In this document: in pieces, positions 28,322-37,496 of the stretch
Numbering within the stretch: position 1 is the stretch's first letter
How the letters are laid out: every line of letters starts with the position of its first letter
DNA from: Tenacibaculum gallaicum
Lineage (GTDB): Bacteria; Bacteroidota; Bacteroidia; Flavobacteriales; Flavobacteriaceae
DNA length: 64,000 bases
NCBI RefSeq assembly: GCF_003387615.1
Contig: NZ_QUNS01000004.1
Location: 1 to 64,000 of the forward strand
Reading direction: 5' to 3'
The notes under the pieces: generated by a model
What the model saw: the letters and a program-made list of their open reading frames with translations, nothing else
What the model was told of the DNA's origin: nothing
Database searches by the model: none
Translations under genes and position numbers: made by a program

Positions 28322-28349
28322 AAAAGCTCTGGAGTTTTCCAGAGCTTTT
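28322..28349 (-). terminator. Terminator of acnA
   Basis: AAAAGCTCTGGA-gttt-TCCAGAGCTTTT, a 12-bp perfect stem 23 bp past the aconitase stop. Confidence 0.85.
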
Positions 28350-28372
28350 AAGCGATTTATTTTAAACTATAG

Positions 28373-30640
28373 TTAAGCATTTTGTTTTTTAATTAGGTTT
28401 AAAGCTGATCCTTCTTTGTACCATTCAATTTGTCCTTCGTTGTAGGTATGGTTTGTAACGATTATATCTTTTGAGCCATCAGTGTGTACTACTTCAATCG
28501 TCAATGGTTTACCAGTTGCAAACTCATTTAAGTCCACGAAGTTAAACGTATCATCTTCTTGAATTAAATCGTAATCTGATTCGTTATCAAATGTTAATCC
28601 TAACATTCCTTGTTTTTTCAAGTTTGTTTCATGAATACGTGCAAATGATTTTACTAATACTGCGGCAACTCCTAAATGACGTGGTTCCATTGCTGCATGC
28701 TCACGAGAAGAACCTTCACCATAATTGTGATCTCCTACCACAATCGTTTTAATTCCTTTTGCTTTGTATTCACGTTGTACTTTAGGTACTGCATCATACT
28801 CTCCTGTTAATTGGTTTTTCACGAAGTTTGTTTTCATGTTGAATGCATTTACTGCTCCAATTAAACAATTATTCGAAATATTATCTAAATGTCCACGGTA
28901 ACGTAACCAAGGTCCTGCCATAGAAATATGGTCAGTCGTACATTTCCCATGTGCTTTGATTAATAATTTTGCTCCTTCAATTGTATCTCCTAATGGAGTA
29001 AATGGAGTCAACAATTCTAAACGTTCTGAATTAGGGTTTACAACTATTTCTACATGACTACCGTCTTTCTCTGGTGCTAGATACCCATTATCTTTAACTT
29101 CAAACCCTTTTGGTGGTAACTCCCACCCTGTTGGCTCATCAAACATTACCTCTTCTCCATTTTCATTGATTAATGAATCTGTCATTGGATTAAAGTCTAA
29201 ACGTCCTGAAATTGCAATAGCAGCAGTTAATTCTGGTGAAGCTACAAAAGCATGTGTATTAGGATTGCCATCAGCTCGTTTAGCAAAGTTACGGTTGAAA
29301 GAGTGAACAATACTGTTCTTTGGTGCATTTTTAGGGTCACTATACCTAGCCCACTGCCCAATACATGGTCCACATGCGTTGGTAAATATTTTAGCATCCA
29401 GTTTTTCAAAAAGATCCAAAATACCATCTCTTTCTGCTGTGTATCGAACTTGCTCTGAACCAGGATTGATCCCTAATTCGGACTTCATTTTTAATCCTTT
29501 ATCAATTGCCTGTTGTGCTATGGAAGCTGCACGTGATAAATCTTCGTAAGAAGAGTTTGTACAAGAACCTATTAAGCCCCACTCTACTTGTAGCGGCCAT
29601 TCATTGGCTGTTGCTTTTTCTCCCATTTCTTTTCCTGCTGGTGTTGATAAGTCTGGAGTAAAAGGTCCATTTAATAAAGGTCCTAATTCTGATAAGTTAA
29701 TTTCAATAACTTGATCAAAATATTGTTCAGGATTTGTATATACTTCTGTATCTCCTGTTAAGTATTCTTTAATTTCATTTGCTGCATCTGCAACATCGCT
29801 TCTATCTGTAGCTCGTAAATAACGTTCCATAGATTCATCATAACCAAATGTTGACGTGGTTGCTCCTATTTCAGCTCCCATGTTACAAATAGTCCCTTTA
29901 CCAGTACATGACATTGCTGTTGCCCCAGGTCCAAAATATTCTACAATTGCACCTGTTCCCCCTTTTACTGTAAGGATTTCTGCTACTTTTAAAATCACAT
30001 CTTTTGGTGCTGTCCATCCAGATAATTTACCTGTTAATTTTACACCTATTAATTTTGGGAACTTCAATTCCCAAGGCATACCCGCCATTACATCTACTGC
30101 ATCTGCTCCTCCAACACCAATAGCGACCATACCTAATCCTCCAGCATTTACCGTGTGAGAATCGGTACCAATCATCATTCCTCCTGGAAAAGCATAATTT
30201 TCTAATACTACTTGATGAATAATCCCAGCTCCAGGTTTCCAAAAACCAATGCCATATTTATTAGATACAGATTCTAAAAAGTTAAAAACTTCACTACTTA
30301 CATCGTTTGCATGTTTTAAATCGGTTGCTGCTCCATCTTTAGCCTGAATTAAATGATCACAATGCACAGTAGTAGGTACCGCTACCTTATCTTTTCCTGC
30401 TTGCATAAATTGTAATAATGCCATTTGTGCTGTTGCATCTTGGCACGCAATGCGATCTGGTGCAAAATCAACATAATCCTTTCCTCTTTCGAAAGCTTTC
30501 GTTGGGGTTTCATCCCAAAGGTGTGTGTATAAAATTTTCTCTGCTAATGTTAAAGGCTTACCCGTAATTTTACGTGCTTCATCTACACGATCAACCACCT
30601 TACTGTACACCTCTTTTATCATATTAATATCAAAAGCCAT
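28373..30640 (-). CDS. acnA: Aconitate hydratase, mitochondrial-type AcnA
   Basis: A 755-aa [4Fe-4S] enzyme interconverting citrate and isocitrate in the TCA cycle. Cluster ligands are in [10 protein letters not shown] and [20 protein letters not shown] and [11 protein letters not shown] are active-site segments; the swivel domain starts near 560 ([24 protein letters not shown] with the catalytic Ser). The length and motifs match the mitochondrial aconitase subtype, not the ~890-aa E. coli AcnA. It lies 182 bp downstream of acnB in the same direction, but a terminator separates them. Confidence 0.95.
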   Translation of the reverse strand: MAFDINMIKEVYSKVVDRVDEARKITGKPLTLAEKILYTHLWDETPTKAFERGKDYVDFAPDRIACQDATAQMALLQFMQAGKDKVAVPTTVHCDHLIQAKDGAATDLKHANDVSSEVFNFLESVSNKYGIGFWKPGAGIIHQVVLENYAFPGGMMIGTDSHTVNAGGLGMVAIGVGGADAVDVMAGMPWELKFPKLIGVKLTGKLSGWTAPKDVILKVAEILTVKGGTGAIVEYFGPGATAMSCTGKGTICNMGAEIGATTSTFGYDESMERYLRATDRSDVADAANEIKEYLTGDTEVYTNPEQYFDQVIEINLSELGPLLNGPFTPDLSTPAGKEMGEKATANEWPLQVEWGLIGSCTNSSYEDLSRAASIAQQAIDKGLKMKSELGINPGSEQVRYTAERDGILDLFEKLDAKIFTNACGPCIGQWARYSDPKNAPKNSIVHSFNRNFAKRADGNPNTHAFVASPELTAAIAISGRLDFNPMTDSLINENGEEVMFDEPTGWELPPKGFEVKDNGYLAPEKDGSHVEIVVNPNSERLELLTPFTPLGDTIEGAKLLIKAHGKCTTDHISMAGPWLRYRGHLDNISNNCLIGAVNAFNMKTNFVKNQLTGEYDAVPKVQREYKAKGIKTIVVGDHNYGEGSSREHAAMEPRHLGVAAVLVKSFARIHETNLKKQGMLGLTFDNESDYDLIQEDDTFNFVDLNEFATGKPLTIEVVHTDGSKDIIVTNHTYNEGQIEWYKEGSALNLIKKQNA

Positions 30641-30775
30641 AAATATTATTTTTTTGTTGCTCTACGAATTTACCAAAAAAAAATAGTTTAAGAATGGGCT
30701 TATTATATAATTATAAAAAGTTTAAATAAGTTTTTTCTATAACTAAATCATGGTACTCTTATTTATAAAAGAAAA

Positions 30776-30801
30776 AGCCCGAATCTTTTCAGACTCGAGC
30801 T
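30776..30801 (-). terminator. Terminator of acnB
   Basis: On the minus strand AGCTCGAGTCT-gaaa-AGATTCGGGCT (two G-U pairs, GNRA-like loop) followed by five T, 21 bp past the acnB stop. Confidence 0.75.
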
Positions 30802-30822
30802 CTTCTATTAAATTTTAGTAAC

Positions 30823-33603
30823 CTATGCTGTTACTAATTGTTTTTGAGATGGTTTGAATTTTGTTAAAACAATACCATCAACAGCTTTTTCATATTCTTC
30901 CATAGTAGGAGTTCTTCCTAAAATAGTAGATAACACTACTACTGGTGTAGATGATAATAAAGATTCTCCTTTTTTCTCTCCTGAATCTTTTACTACTCTT
31001 CCTTGGAATAAACGTGTTGATGTAGCCATTACTGTATCTCCTGGTTCTGCCTTTTCTTGATTACCCATACATAAGTTACACCCTGGACGCTCTAAATATA
31101 ACATGTTTTCATACTTAGTACGTGCTAAACCTTTTGGTTCATTATCATCAAACTCAAATCCTGAATATTTTTGTAATACTTCCCAATCTCCTTCTGCTTT
31201 TAACTCATCAACAATATTGTATGTTGGTGGGGCAACTACTAACGGAGCATTAAACTCTATTTTTCCTTGTTGCTCTTCAATGTTTTTCAACATTTGAGCT
31301 AAAATCTTCATATCTCCTTTATGAACCATACAAGACCCTACGAAGCCTAAATCTACTTTTTTAGTTCCTCCATAGAATGATAATGGTCTAATAGTATCGT
31401 GCGTATAACGTTTAGAAACATCCTCATTATTTACATCAGGATCAGCAATCATTGGCTCAGCAATTTCATCTAAATCGATAACAACCTCTGCATAATATTT
31501 AGCATCTGCATCAGGTTTTAATGCTGATTTAATTCCTGTTTTAACTTCTTGAATTCTAGTATTTGCCTTATCAACTAAACCTTTTAATACTTGCTTTTCA
31601 TTATCCATTCCTTTGTCAATCATGATTTGGATACGATCTCTGGCAATTTCTAACGATTCAATTAATGTTTCATCTTCTGAAATACAAATAGAAGCCTTCG
31701 CTTTCATTTCAGCTGTCCAGTCAGTAAATGTAAAGGCTTGATCAGCTGTTAATGTACCAATATGTACTTCAATAACTCTTCCTTGGAACACATTTTCTCC
31801 ATCAAACTGCTTTAACATTTGTTGTTGTGTTGCATGTACTACATCACGGAAATCCATGAAGCTTCTCATGTCTCCTTTAAATGTTACTTTAACAGATTGT
31901 GGAATTGGCATTGTTGCTTCCCCTGTTGCTAAAGCTAATGCTACTGTACCAGAATCTGCTCCAAAAGCTACACCTTTAGACATACGTGTATGTGAGTCTC
32001 CACCAATAATAATATCCCAATCACTTACTGTAATATCATTTAATACTTTGTGAATTACATCTGTCATTGCAGGATATTGTCCTTTAGGGTCACGTCCTGT
32101 AATTAATCCGAAGTCATTCATAAACTTCATTAATCTTGGAATGTTTGCTCTTGACTTATCATCCCATACAGAAGCCGTATGACAACCTGATTGGTAAGCT
32201 CCATCAACTATTGGTGAAATAACTGTAGCAGCCATCATTTCTAGCTCCTGAGAAGTCATTAACCCTGTAGTGTCTTGAGAACCTACAATATTAACTTCTA
32301 CACGAGCATCAGACCCAGCATGTAATGTTTTTCCTGGAGTTGCTCCTACTGCATTTTTGTTAAATATTTTTTCAACAGCTGTTAACCCTTGTCCTTCAAC
32401 AGAGACTTCTTTAGAAGTAGCATATACTTGAGGTACATCAATTCCTAATACTTTAGCTGCAAATGTTTGTAATTTCTTACCAAAAACAACTGCATAAGAG
32501 CCTCCGGCTTTAATAAACTCCATTTTTTGTGGAGTTAGTGCTGCTGAAATATCTTTTAATTCTTTTTCTGCGCTATATAATTTCTTTGTCTTTGTATTAA
32601 TTGTAAGAACAGTTCCTGTTTCTACTGAATACTCTTGTTTTAAAACTGGTTCTCCATCTTCATCTACAATCGTGTTACCTTCAGCGTCTTTTTGCTTTAC
32701 CCAGTTTTTTAAATCGATACCAATACCACCTGTTACACCTACTGTAGTTAAGAAAATTGGAGAAATTCCGTTGGTTCCTGCAATTACTGGTGCGATATTG
32801 ATAAATGGAACGTATGGACTTGATTCAACACCTGTCCATAAAGCCACGTTATTTACACCTGACATTCTAGAAGATCCAACTCCCATTGTCCCTTTTTCAG
32901 CTACTAACATCACACGTTTGTCAGAATGTTGTTCTTTAAGCGCTAAAAGCTCTTTTTGCATATCTTTATTATGCTCGAAAAGTGACTGTCCGTGTAATTC
33001 ACGATCAGACCTTGAGTGTGCGTCAGCTCCTGGAGATAATAAATCTGTAGAAATATCTCCAATTCCAGCTATGTAAGTAACTACTTTAATTTCTTCTTCT
33101 ACTTCAGGAAGCTTTGTGAAAAACTCCGCTTGTGCATAGCTTTCTATAAGCTCTTTTGCTATTTCATTACCAGCTTTATAAGCTTCCTCTAAACGCTCTG
33201 TATCTGCTTCATATAAGAACACCTGTGTTTTTAACACTTTTGCAGCTTCTTCAGCAGTAGCAGCATTATTACCTAATGCTAAATCAAGTAAAACTTCTAT
33301 AGAGGCTCCTCCTTTCATGTGCCCTAATTGTTCTAAAGCAAAAGCAGGAGTTATTTCTTCCACTACAAATTCACCAAGAATAATCTCTTTTAAAAATTTA
33401 GCTTTTACCCCTGCGGCACTTGTTGTACCTGGTAAAACATTATAAATAAAGAAATTAAGAGAATCTTCTCTGTGAGGATTGTTTACATCTTTAATTTGTG
33501 AGATGATTTCTGTTAACAATTCACTTCCATCAATTGGCTTAGGGTGGAGCCCTTGCCCTTTTCTTACTTCAATCTCCTTTAGGTAATCTAAGTATGTGTT
33601 CAT
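30823..33603 (-). CDS. acnB: Bifunctional aconitate hydratase 2/2-methylisocitrate dehydratase
   Basis: A 926-aa AcnB: the N-terminal HEAT-like domain (about 1-160; EDSLNFFIYNVLPG), swivel domain moved to the front as in AcnB, and catalytic domain with SGCHTASVWDDKSR, IIGGDSHTRMSKG and cluster Cys in GSCMVHKGD and GCNLCMGNQ. AcnB carries most TCA flux in E. coli and can dehydrate 2-methylisocitrate. Length is longer than E. coli AcnB by about 60 aa because of extra segments near residues 300-400. Having AcnB and AcnA adjacent gives the cell two unrelated-in-layout aconitases. Confidence 0.95.
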   Translation of the reverse strand: MNTYLDYLKEIEVRKGQGLHPKPIDGSELLTEIISQIKDVNNPHREDSLNFFIYNVLPGTTSAAGVKAKFLKEIILGEFVVEEITPAFALEQLGHMKGGASIEVLLDLALGNNAATAEEAAKVLKTQVFLYEADTERLEEAYKAGNEIAKELIESYAQAEFFTKLPEVEEEIKVVTYIAGIGDISTDLLSPGADAHSRSDRELHGQSLFEHNKDMQKELLALKEQHSDKRVMLVAEKGTMGVGSSRMSGVNNVALWTGVESSPYVPFINIAPVIAGTNGISPIFLTTVGVTGGIGIDLKNWVKQKDAEGNTIVDEDGEPVLKQEYSVETGTVLTINTKTKKLYSAEKELKDISAALTPQKMEFIKAGGSYAVVFGKKLQTFAAKVLGIDVPQVYATSKEVSVEGQGLTAVEKIFNKNAVGATPGKTLHAGSDARVEVNIVGSQDTTGLMTSQELEMMAATVISPIVDGAYQSGCHTASVWDDKSRANIPRLMKFMNDFGLITGRDPKGQYPAMTDVIHKVLNDITVSDWDIIIGGDSHTRMSKGVAFGADSGTVALALATGEATMPIPQSVKVTFKGDMRSFMDFRDVVHATQQQMLKQFDGENVFQGRVIEVHIGTLTADQAFTFTDWTAEMKAKASICISEDETLIESLEIARDRIQIMIDKGMDNEKQVLKGLVDKANTRIQEVKTGIKSALKPDADAKYYAEVVIDLDEIAEPMIADPDVNNEDVSKRYTHDTIRPLSFYGGTKKVDLGFVGSCMVHKGDMKILAQMLKNIEEQQGKIEFNAPLVVAPPTYNIVDELKAEGDWEVLQKYSGFEFDDNEPKGLARTKYENMLYLERPGCNLCMGNQEKAEPGDTVMATSTRLFQGRVVKDSGEKKGESLLSSTPVVVLSTILGRTPTMEEYEKAVDGIVLTKFKPSQKQLVTA

Positions 33604-33895
33604 AAAAAGTTTTGTTTTAAATATTGAAAGGAAATAGTAAAATTACTATATATTAAAACTGATTTTCCGCAGCTTTATCCTGTTATTTTTTGCTTAGCAA
33701 AAGTAGTATTTTAACCTTAATTTTAAAAATAAACAACAAAACAAGCAAAAAAGCGAATTTATTTAATCTGAAAGGCTATTTTTTAAAGATATACCAAAAA
33801 AACAAACAAAAAATCATTCAATAATTATCAAATTGATAATTTACTATTTAGAAGAGAATGCAAAATAATGATATAATCATTCTAAATAGGAAAAA

Positions 33896-34200
33896 AAGCA
33901 GACCCATAAGCTGGATTCTGTTCCTTATAAATAAGGCTCTTATCATTTATCTAGTTCTGAAATTACTCTCAGAATCAATCTGCCTACCCCTTAGAATCGC
34001 GCGAGTAGCGCTCAAGCTCTAATGTACATGGCATTGCACCGCATAGAGTTTACCTGGTTTCACTACAGCATTACCTGTACATACTTTCTGTTGCACTTGT
34101 CCTCGGTTTACACTGGACGGATGTTATCCGCTATGCTACTCTATGGTGTCCAGACTTTCCTACTTATATTTTCTATAAGTCGATAAGATAGGTCTGCTAT
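33896..34200 (-). ncRNA. rnpB: RNase P RNA (class A)
   Basis: Read on the minus strand, the segment opens with GCAGACCTATC and closes with its pairing partner GGGTCTGC; just after the 5' end comes AGGAAAGTCTGGACACC (conserved CR-I, usually GAGGAAAGTCCGGGC), and near the 3' end ACAGAATCCAGCTTATGGG (CR-V). ACAGAAAGT and GTGAAACCAGGTAAACTC are also visible. The size, about 305 nt, is short for class A, as in other Bacteroidota. RNase P RNA is the catalytic part that trims tRNA 5' ends. A T-tract follows on the minus strand at 33891-33897. The 290 bp from here to acnB hold no gene that I can see. Confidence 0.93.
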
Positions 34201-34240
34201 TATATTGTTGTCAAATAAAAGTTCACACCTCTATTCATAA

Positions 34241-34268
34241 AAAAACCCACTCAAAAGAATTGAGTGGG
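34241..34268 (-). terminator. Terminator of the grpE-dnaJ operon
   Basis: CCCACTCAA / TTGAGTGGG (9-bp stem, 5-nt loop at 34246-34268) followed on the minus strand by seven T. A second hairpin, AGTGTCTAG / CTAGACACT at 34291-34316, lies between it and the dnaJ stop. Confidence 0.85.
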
Positions 34269-34385
34269 AAAATTGCTATGAAAAAGAAAAAGTGTCTAGA
34301 ACGTCTCCTAGACACTGCAAATATATAACTGTTTTTCGTTTAAAAAAAATTTTATTTAAAAAAAATTATCTTTTTTAAGAAATTT

Positions 34386-35510
34386 TTAAGAAAACATATC
34401 TTTTACTTTCTCAAAGAAAGATTTGTCTGATTTCTGAGGGTTTGGGCTAAAGTTCTCATCTTCTTGCATTTCCTCAAAAAACTTACGTTGATCTTTGGTT
34501 AATTCTTGTGGTGTCCACACATTTATGTGAATTAAGAAATCTCCATGTCCGTAACGTTCAATACTAGGTAATCCTTTTCCTTTTAAACGTAAAATTTTAC
34601 CTGATTGCGTTCCTGGTTCAATCTTAATCTTTACTTTTCCTGTAACTGTTTCTACTTCTTTTGATATTCCTAAAACTGCTTCTGAAAAGTTAATATATAA
34701 ATCGTAGTGAATATTGCTTCCTTCTCGTTTTAAGTTTTCGTGTGGTACTTCTTCAATCAGCACTAATAAATCTCCTGGAATTGAATTTTTACCTGGTGCT
34801 TCATTTCCTTTACCTCCTACTTTTAATTGTACTCCTTCAGTTACACCTTCCGGAATATTAATAGAAACAGTTTCTTCTTTTACTACCATTCCTTGTGCAT
34901 CGGCTCCACTTGGCTTTTTGTCTAGCATCTCTCCTGCTCCATGACAAGTACTACATGTAGTAGCTGTTTGCATTCTACCTAAAATAGTATTGGTTACACG
35001 CATTTGCTGTCCGCTACCATTACATGTTGAACATGTTTTATAGGTTACTCCTTCAGCTTGAACTTTTCTACGAACTTTTACTTTCTTTTCAACTCCTTTT
35101 GCTATATCTTCTAAGGTTAGTTTTACACGAATACGTAAGTTACTACCTTTTACTCGTGCTTGACGGTGACCTCCACCACCAAAGCCTCCGAAACCGCCTC
35201 CAAAAGCTCCTCCGAAAATATCTCCGAATTGGCTAAATATGTCATCCATATTCATACCACCTCCTCCGAAGCCTCCATGATCTCCTTCAAAAGCAGCATG
35301 ACCGTATTGATCATAACGAGCTTTCTTATTTTCGTCACTTAATATCTCATAAGCTTCAGCTGCTAATTTAAACTTCTCTTCAGCTTCTTTATCATTTGGG
35401 TTTTTATCTGGATGGTGTTTAATTGCCATCTTACGATATGCCTTTTTGATTTCAGCTTGTGATGCCGATTTTGATATTCCTAATATTTCGTAATAATCTT
35501 GTTTTGCCAT
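34386..35510 (-). CDS. dnaJ: Chaperone DnaJ with a reduced zinc region
   Basis: A 374-aa Hsp40 that delivers clients to DnaK. J domain with HPD in [11 protein letters not shown], Gly/Phe region (GGFGGGG ... [15 protein letters not shown]), then the Cys region, and beta C-terminal domains ([40 protein letters not shown]). Only two CxxCxGxG repeats are present ([16 protein letters not shown]), where the usual family has four; this short form is, as far as I recall, typical for flavobacteria. I start at the Met before [10 protein letters not shown]. grpE is 68 bp upstream in the same operon; dnaK is not in the window. Confidence 0.95.
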   Translation of the reverse strand: MAKQDYYEILGISKSASQAEIKKAYRKMAIKHHPDKNPNDKEAEEKFKLAAEAYEILSDENKKARYDQYGHAAFEGDHGGFGGGGMNMDDIFSQFGDIFGGAFGGGFGGFGGGGHRQARVKGSNLRIRVKLTLEDIAKGVEKKVKVRRKVQAEGVTYKTCSTCNGSGQQMRVTNTILGRMQTATTCSTCHGAGEMLDKKPSGADAQGMVVKEETVSINIPEGVTEGVQLKVGGKGNEAPGKNSIPGDLLVLIEEVPHENLKREGSNIHYDLYINFSEAVLGISKEVETVTGKVKIKIEPGTQSGKILRLKGKGLPSIERYGHGDFLIHINVWTPQELTKDQRKFFEEMQEDENFSPNPQKSDKSFFEKVKDMFS

Positions 35511-35578
35511 AACTTTCAATGTTCAATTATCAGTAAACGGTTACATAACAACTAATAATTGTATTAATGATAATTGTT

Positions 35579-36139
35579 TTACGCTTGCCCCATTACTACT
35601 TTAGGGTGACGAATAATTTTATCTCCTAACTTATACCCTTTCTCTACACAATCAATAATTTTTCCTTTTAAATCATCTGTAGGTGCAGGTATTTGTGTTA
35701 TTGCATCATGAACTTCTGCATCGAAATCATCTCCTGCTTTTACTTCTATTGCAGTTAATCCTTTTTGAGTTAAGATGTTTTTAAACTTATTATTAATAAG
35801 TTCTATCCCTTTTATCAACTCAGAGTCTTCTGATTTTTTAATTTCTGTCAAACCTCTATCAAAATCATCCATAATTGGCAGTAAAGCTGTCATTAATTCC
35901 TGGCTTGCTGTTTTAAAAAGGTCAATACGCTCTTTTGAAGTACGTTTTTTATAGTTTTCAAACTCTGCGAATAATCGTAAATATTTATCCTTCTCAGCTT
36001 GAATTAACTCTTCTGTTGTTGGTTCTTCCTTAGCTTTAACCTCTTTATTTTCTTGAGTTTCTTCCTGACTTTCTCCTAAATCGCCATTTTTAATAGCGTC
36101 GTTAATTTCGTCTTCTTTTGTATATTGATCTTTACTCAT
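35579..36139 (-). CDS. grpE: Nucleotide exchange factor GrpE
   Basis: A protein of about 186 aa, releasing ADP from DnaK. N-terminal acidic disordered segment, long coiled-coil helix (about 45-110; AEFENYKKRTSKERIDLFKT) and the beta domain with VHDAITQIPAPTDDLKGKI and GYKLGDKIIRHPKVVMG. I choose ATG 36139 (MSKDQYTKEDE); a second in-frame ATG lies at 36154. Heads the grpE-dnaJ operon. No heat-shock CIRCE element was seen upstream. Confidence 0.95.
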   Translation of the reverse strand: MSKDQYTKEDEINDAIKNGDLGESQEETQENKEVKAKEEPTTEELIQAEKDKYLRLFAEFENYKKRTSKERIDLFKTASQELMTALLPIMDDFDRGLTEIKKSEDSELIKGIELINNKFKNILTQKGLTAIEVKAGDDFDAEVHDAITQIPAPTDDLKGKIIDCVEKGYKLGDKIIRHPKVVMGQA

Positions 36140-36349
36140 TGTAAATCGTTTCATGTATTTAACATCTTTTGATTAACAAGAATACTGCCAATAAAAAATT
36201 TGTGTCATAATGACACTGTAATAGCGGTAAGTAAAATACTTTATAATATTAAGTTGCAAAAAAGGTTTATTATATTTTGTTTAAAAATCTTAAAACTATA
36301 TATTTAAGAAATTTTATTAATTAATTTATAACACAAAAAGTCCCTCATT

Positions 36350-36541
36350 ATGAAACAGAATTTTTTAAACATTTCAGGAGTTACAATTCTTTCAAAAAAC
36401 CAACAAAAAAACTTAACTGGTGGTGCTGCAATCGATCTTAATAAGTGTGGATGCGACTGCTCTGGTAGTGTAACAGGACCTATTTATTGTCACCAATATT
36501 TTGCTTGTACGCAAGAATATACGTGTAATGAAGAAATGTAA
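36350..36541 (+). CDS. Double-glycine-leader peptide, six cysteines (RiPP/bacteriocin-like precursor)
   Basis: A 63-aa peptide. Residues 1-25 look like a double-glycine leader: FLNISGVTILSKNQQKNLTGG, with GG at 24-25, similar to leaders cut by peptidase-C39 ABC exporters and to the Bacteroidota GG natural-product precursor type. The 38-residue core after GG has six Cys (33, 35, 37, 47, 53, 59), three of them as CGCDC. No transporter, maturase or immunity gene is adjacent, so the export machinery would be encoded elsewhere. It has its own upstream region (about 195 bp without ORF) and terminator. Metal binding is an alternative role of the Cys-rich core. Confidence 0.65.
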   Translation: MKQNFLNISGVTILSKNQQKNLTGGAAIDLNKCGCDCSGSVTGPIYCHQYFACTQEYTCNEEM

Positions 36542-36556
36542 AAGTTAAACATAAGA

Positions 36557-36587
36557 AAAGCTGTTATCGTTTCGATAACAGCTTTTT
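36557..36587. terminator. Terminator of the leader-peptide gene
   Basis: AAAAGCTGTTATCG-ttt-CGATAACAGCTTTT, a 14-bp perfect stem with a T-tract, between two convergent genes. Confidence 0.9.
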
Positions 36588-36599
36588 TATTTCATTTAA

Positions 36600-37361
36600 C
36601 TAGTTTGGTAAAGCTTTAACTTTCTTTGCTTTTTGAGGCACAATAAATTCTGCTTCATTAATAAATTTAATATTAGATAATTTTACTTCTCCTATTACCT
36701 TTTCATAACCTTTTTTCAATGACCACATATAAAACGTCCAATTAGTTGCAATAGGTATAGATTTAATTAATTTGATTTTATTATACTTAATAGCGTGAGG
36801 TTCTTTTTCTGCCTTTTCTTTTCCTTTACCAAAGGTAACAATATATGCTGCTCCACCTAACATATTTGTTTCTGGGTTTTTATATATAATATACCAATCA
36901 TCTGGTGCATCACCTGTTCCTGACTCAAAAGTTAACTTCCCTGTATCAAAATTTTTAGTTCCCCATTTGTTTTCTTCAAAATTAGACCAAATGGTTCCTT
37001 GGTCGTTTAGTTTATAAGGTAAGCCTAAAAAATATGACCATGTAAAAATATCAAAACGAGCTGCTCCCATATCTTCTTCTTTTATCCCTAATGAATAGAC
37101 TTCTTTTCCATCAAAAATAATAAGCGACCCATCTTGTTTTTCTATTTTTATTTTCCCTCCTCCTGTTTCTTGAGTTATTTCTCCTTTTAGACGTTGCTTT
37201 CCTCCAAATGTTATATCAATAGTATATTTCAGGTACTTTTGACTCATAAAAGCTTCTTTTTTATGTGCCTCTTCTATTGAAGATGTAAATTGAGGTTTTT
37301 CTTGGGCTGTAAAAATTGTTACTTGAAATAATAAGATAGCAAGTACTATTTTTTTTATCAT
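36600..37361 (-). CDS. Secreted protein of unknown function (DUF6503-like)
   Basis: A 253-aa protein with a signal peptide (MIKKIVLAILLFQVTIFTAQ). The body is rich in beta strands with YTIDITFGGKQRLKGEIT, GKEVYSLGIKEED and a Trp-rich part (FDIFTWSYFLGLPYKL). The pattern is like LolA-fold secreted proteins and like what I recall as DUF6503; the family call is weak. Likely periplasmic. Single gene. Confidence 0.6.
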   Translation of the reverse strand: MIKKIVLAILLFQVTIFTAQEKPQFTSSIEEAHKKEAFMSQKYLKYTIDITFGGKQRLKGEITQETGGGKIKIEKQDGSLIIFDGKEVYSLGIKEEDMGAARFDIFTWSYFLGLPYKLNDQGTIWSNFEENKWGTKNFDTGKLTFESGTGDAPDDWYIIYKNPETNMLGGAAYIVTFGKGKEKAEKEPHAIKYNKIKLIKSIPIATNWTFYMWSLKKGYEKVIGEVKLSNIKFINEAEFIVPQKAKKVKALPN

Positions 37362-37441
37362 AATGATTGATTTAAGTTAGGCCGATTAGTCGATAAAGAC
37401 ACTCTTTAATTACATATTATTTTTAAATTTTAATCATAAAA

Positions 37442-37470
37442 AAATCCCGAGTCAAATTAACTCAGGATTT
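37442..37470 (-). terminator. Terminator downstream of murA
   Basis: AAATCC(c)GAGT / ACTC(a)GGATTT with one C-A mismatch and a 7-nt loop, A/T tracts on each side, 27 bp past the murA stop. Confidence 0.7.
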
Positions 37471-37496
37471 TTGTTCTTTATATTATTACTATTATA

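Noticed and set aside
32672..33076. 134-codon plus-strand frame
   Set aside because: Antisense shadow of acnB with no domain or start context.
34291..34316. Riboswitch or attenuator after dnaJ
   Set aside because: It is a simple 9-bp hairpin downstream of a stop codon and ahead of the real terminator; nothing indicates a regulatory RNA.
36350..36541. Metallothionein
   Set aside because: The double-glycine leader and the spread of Cys in the core fit a secreted peptide precursor better, though metal binding cannot be excluded.
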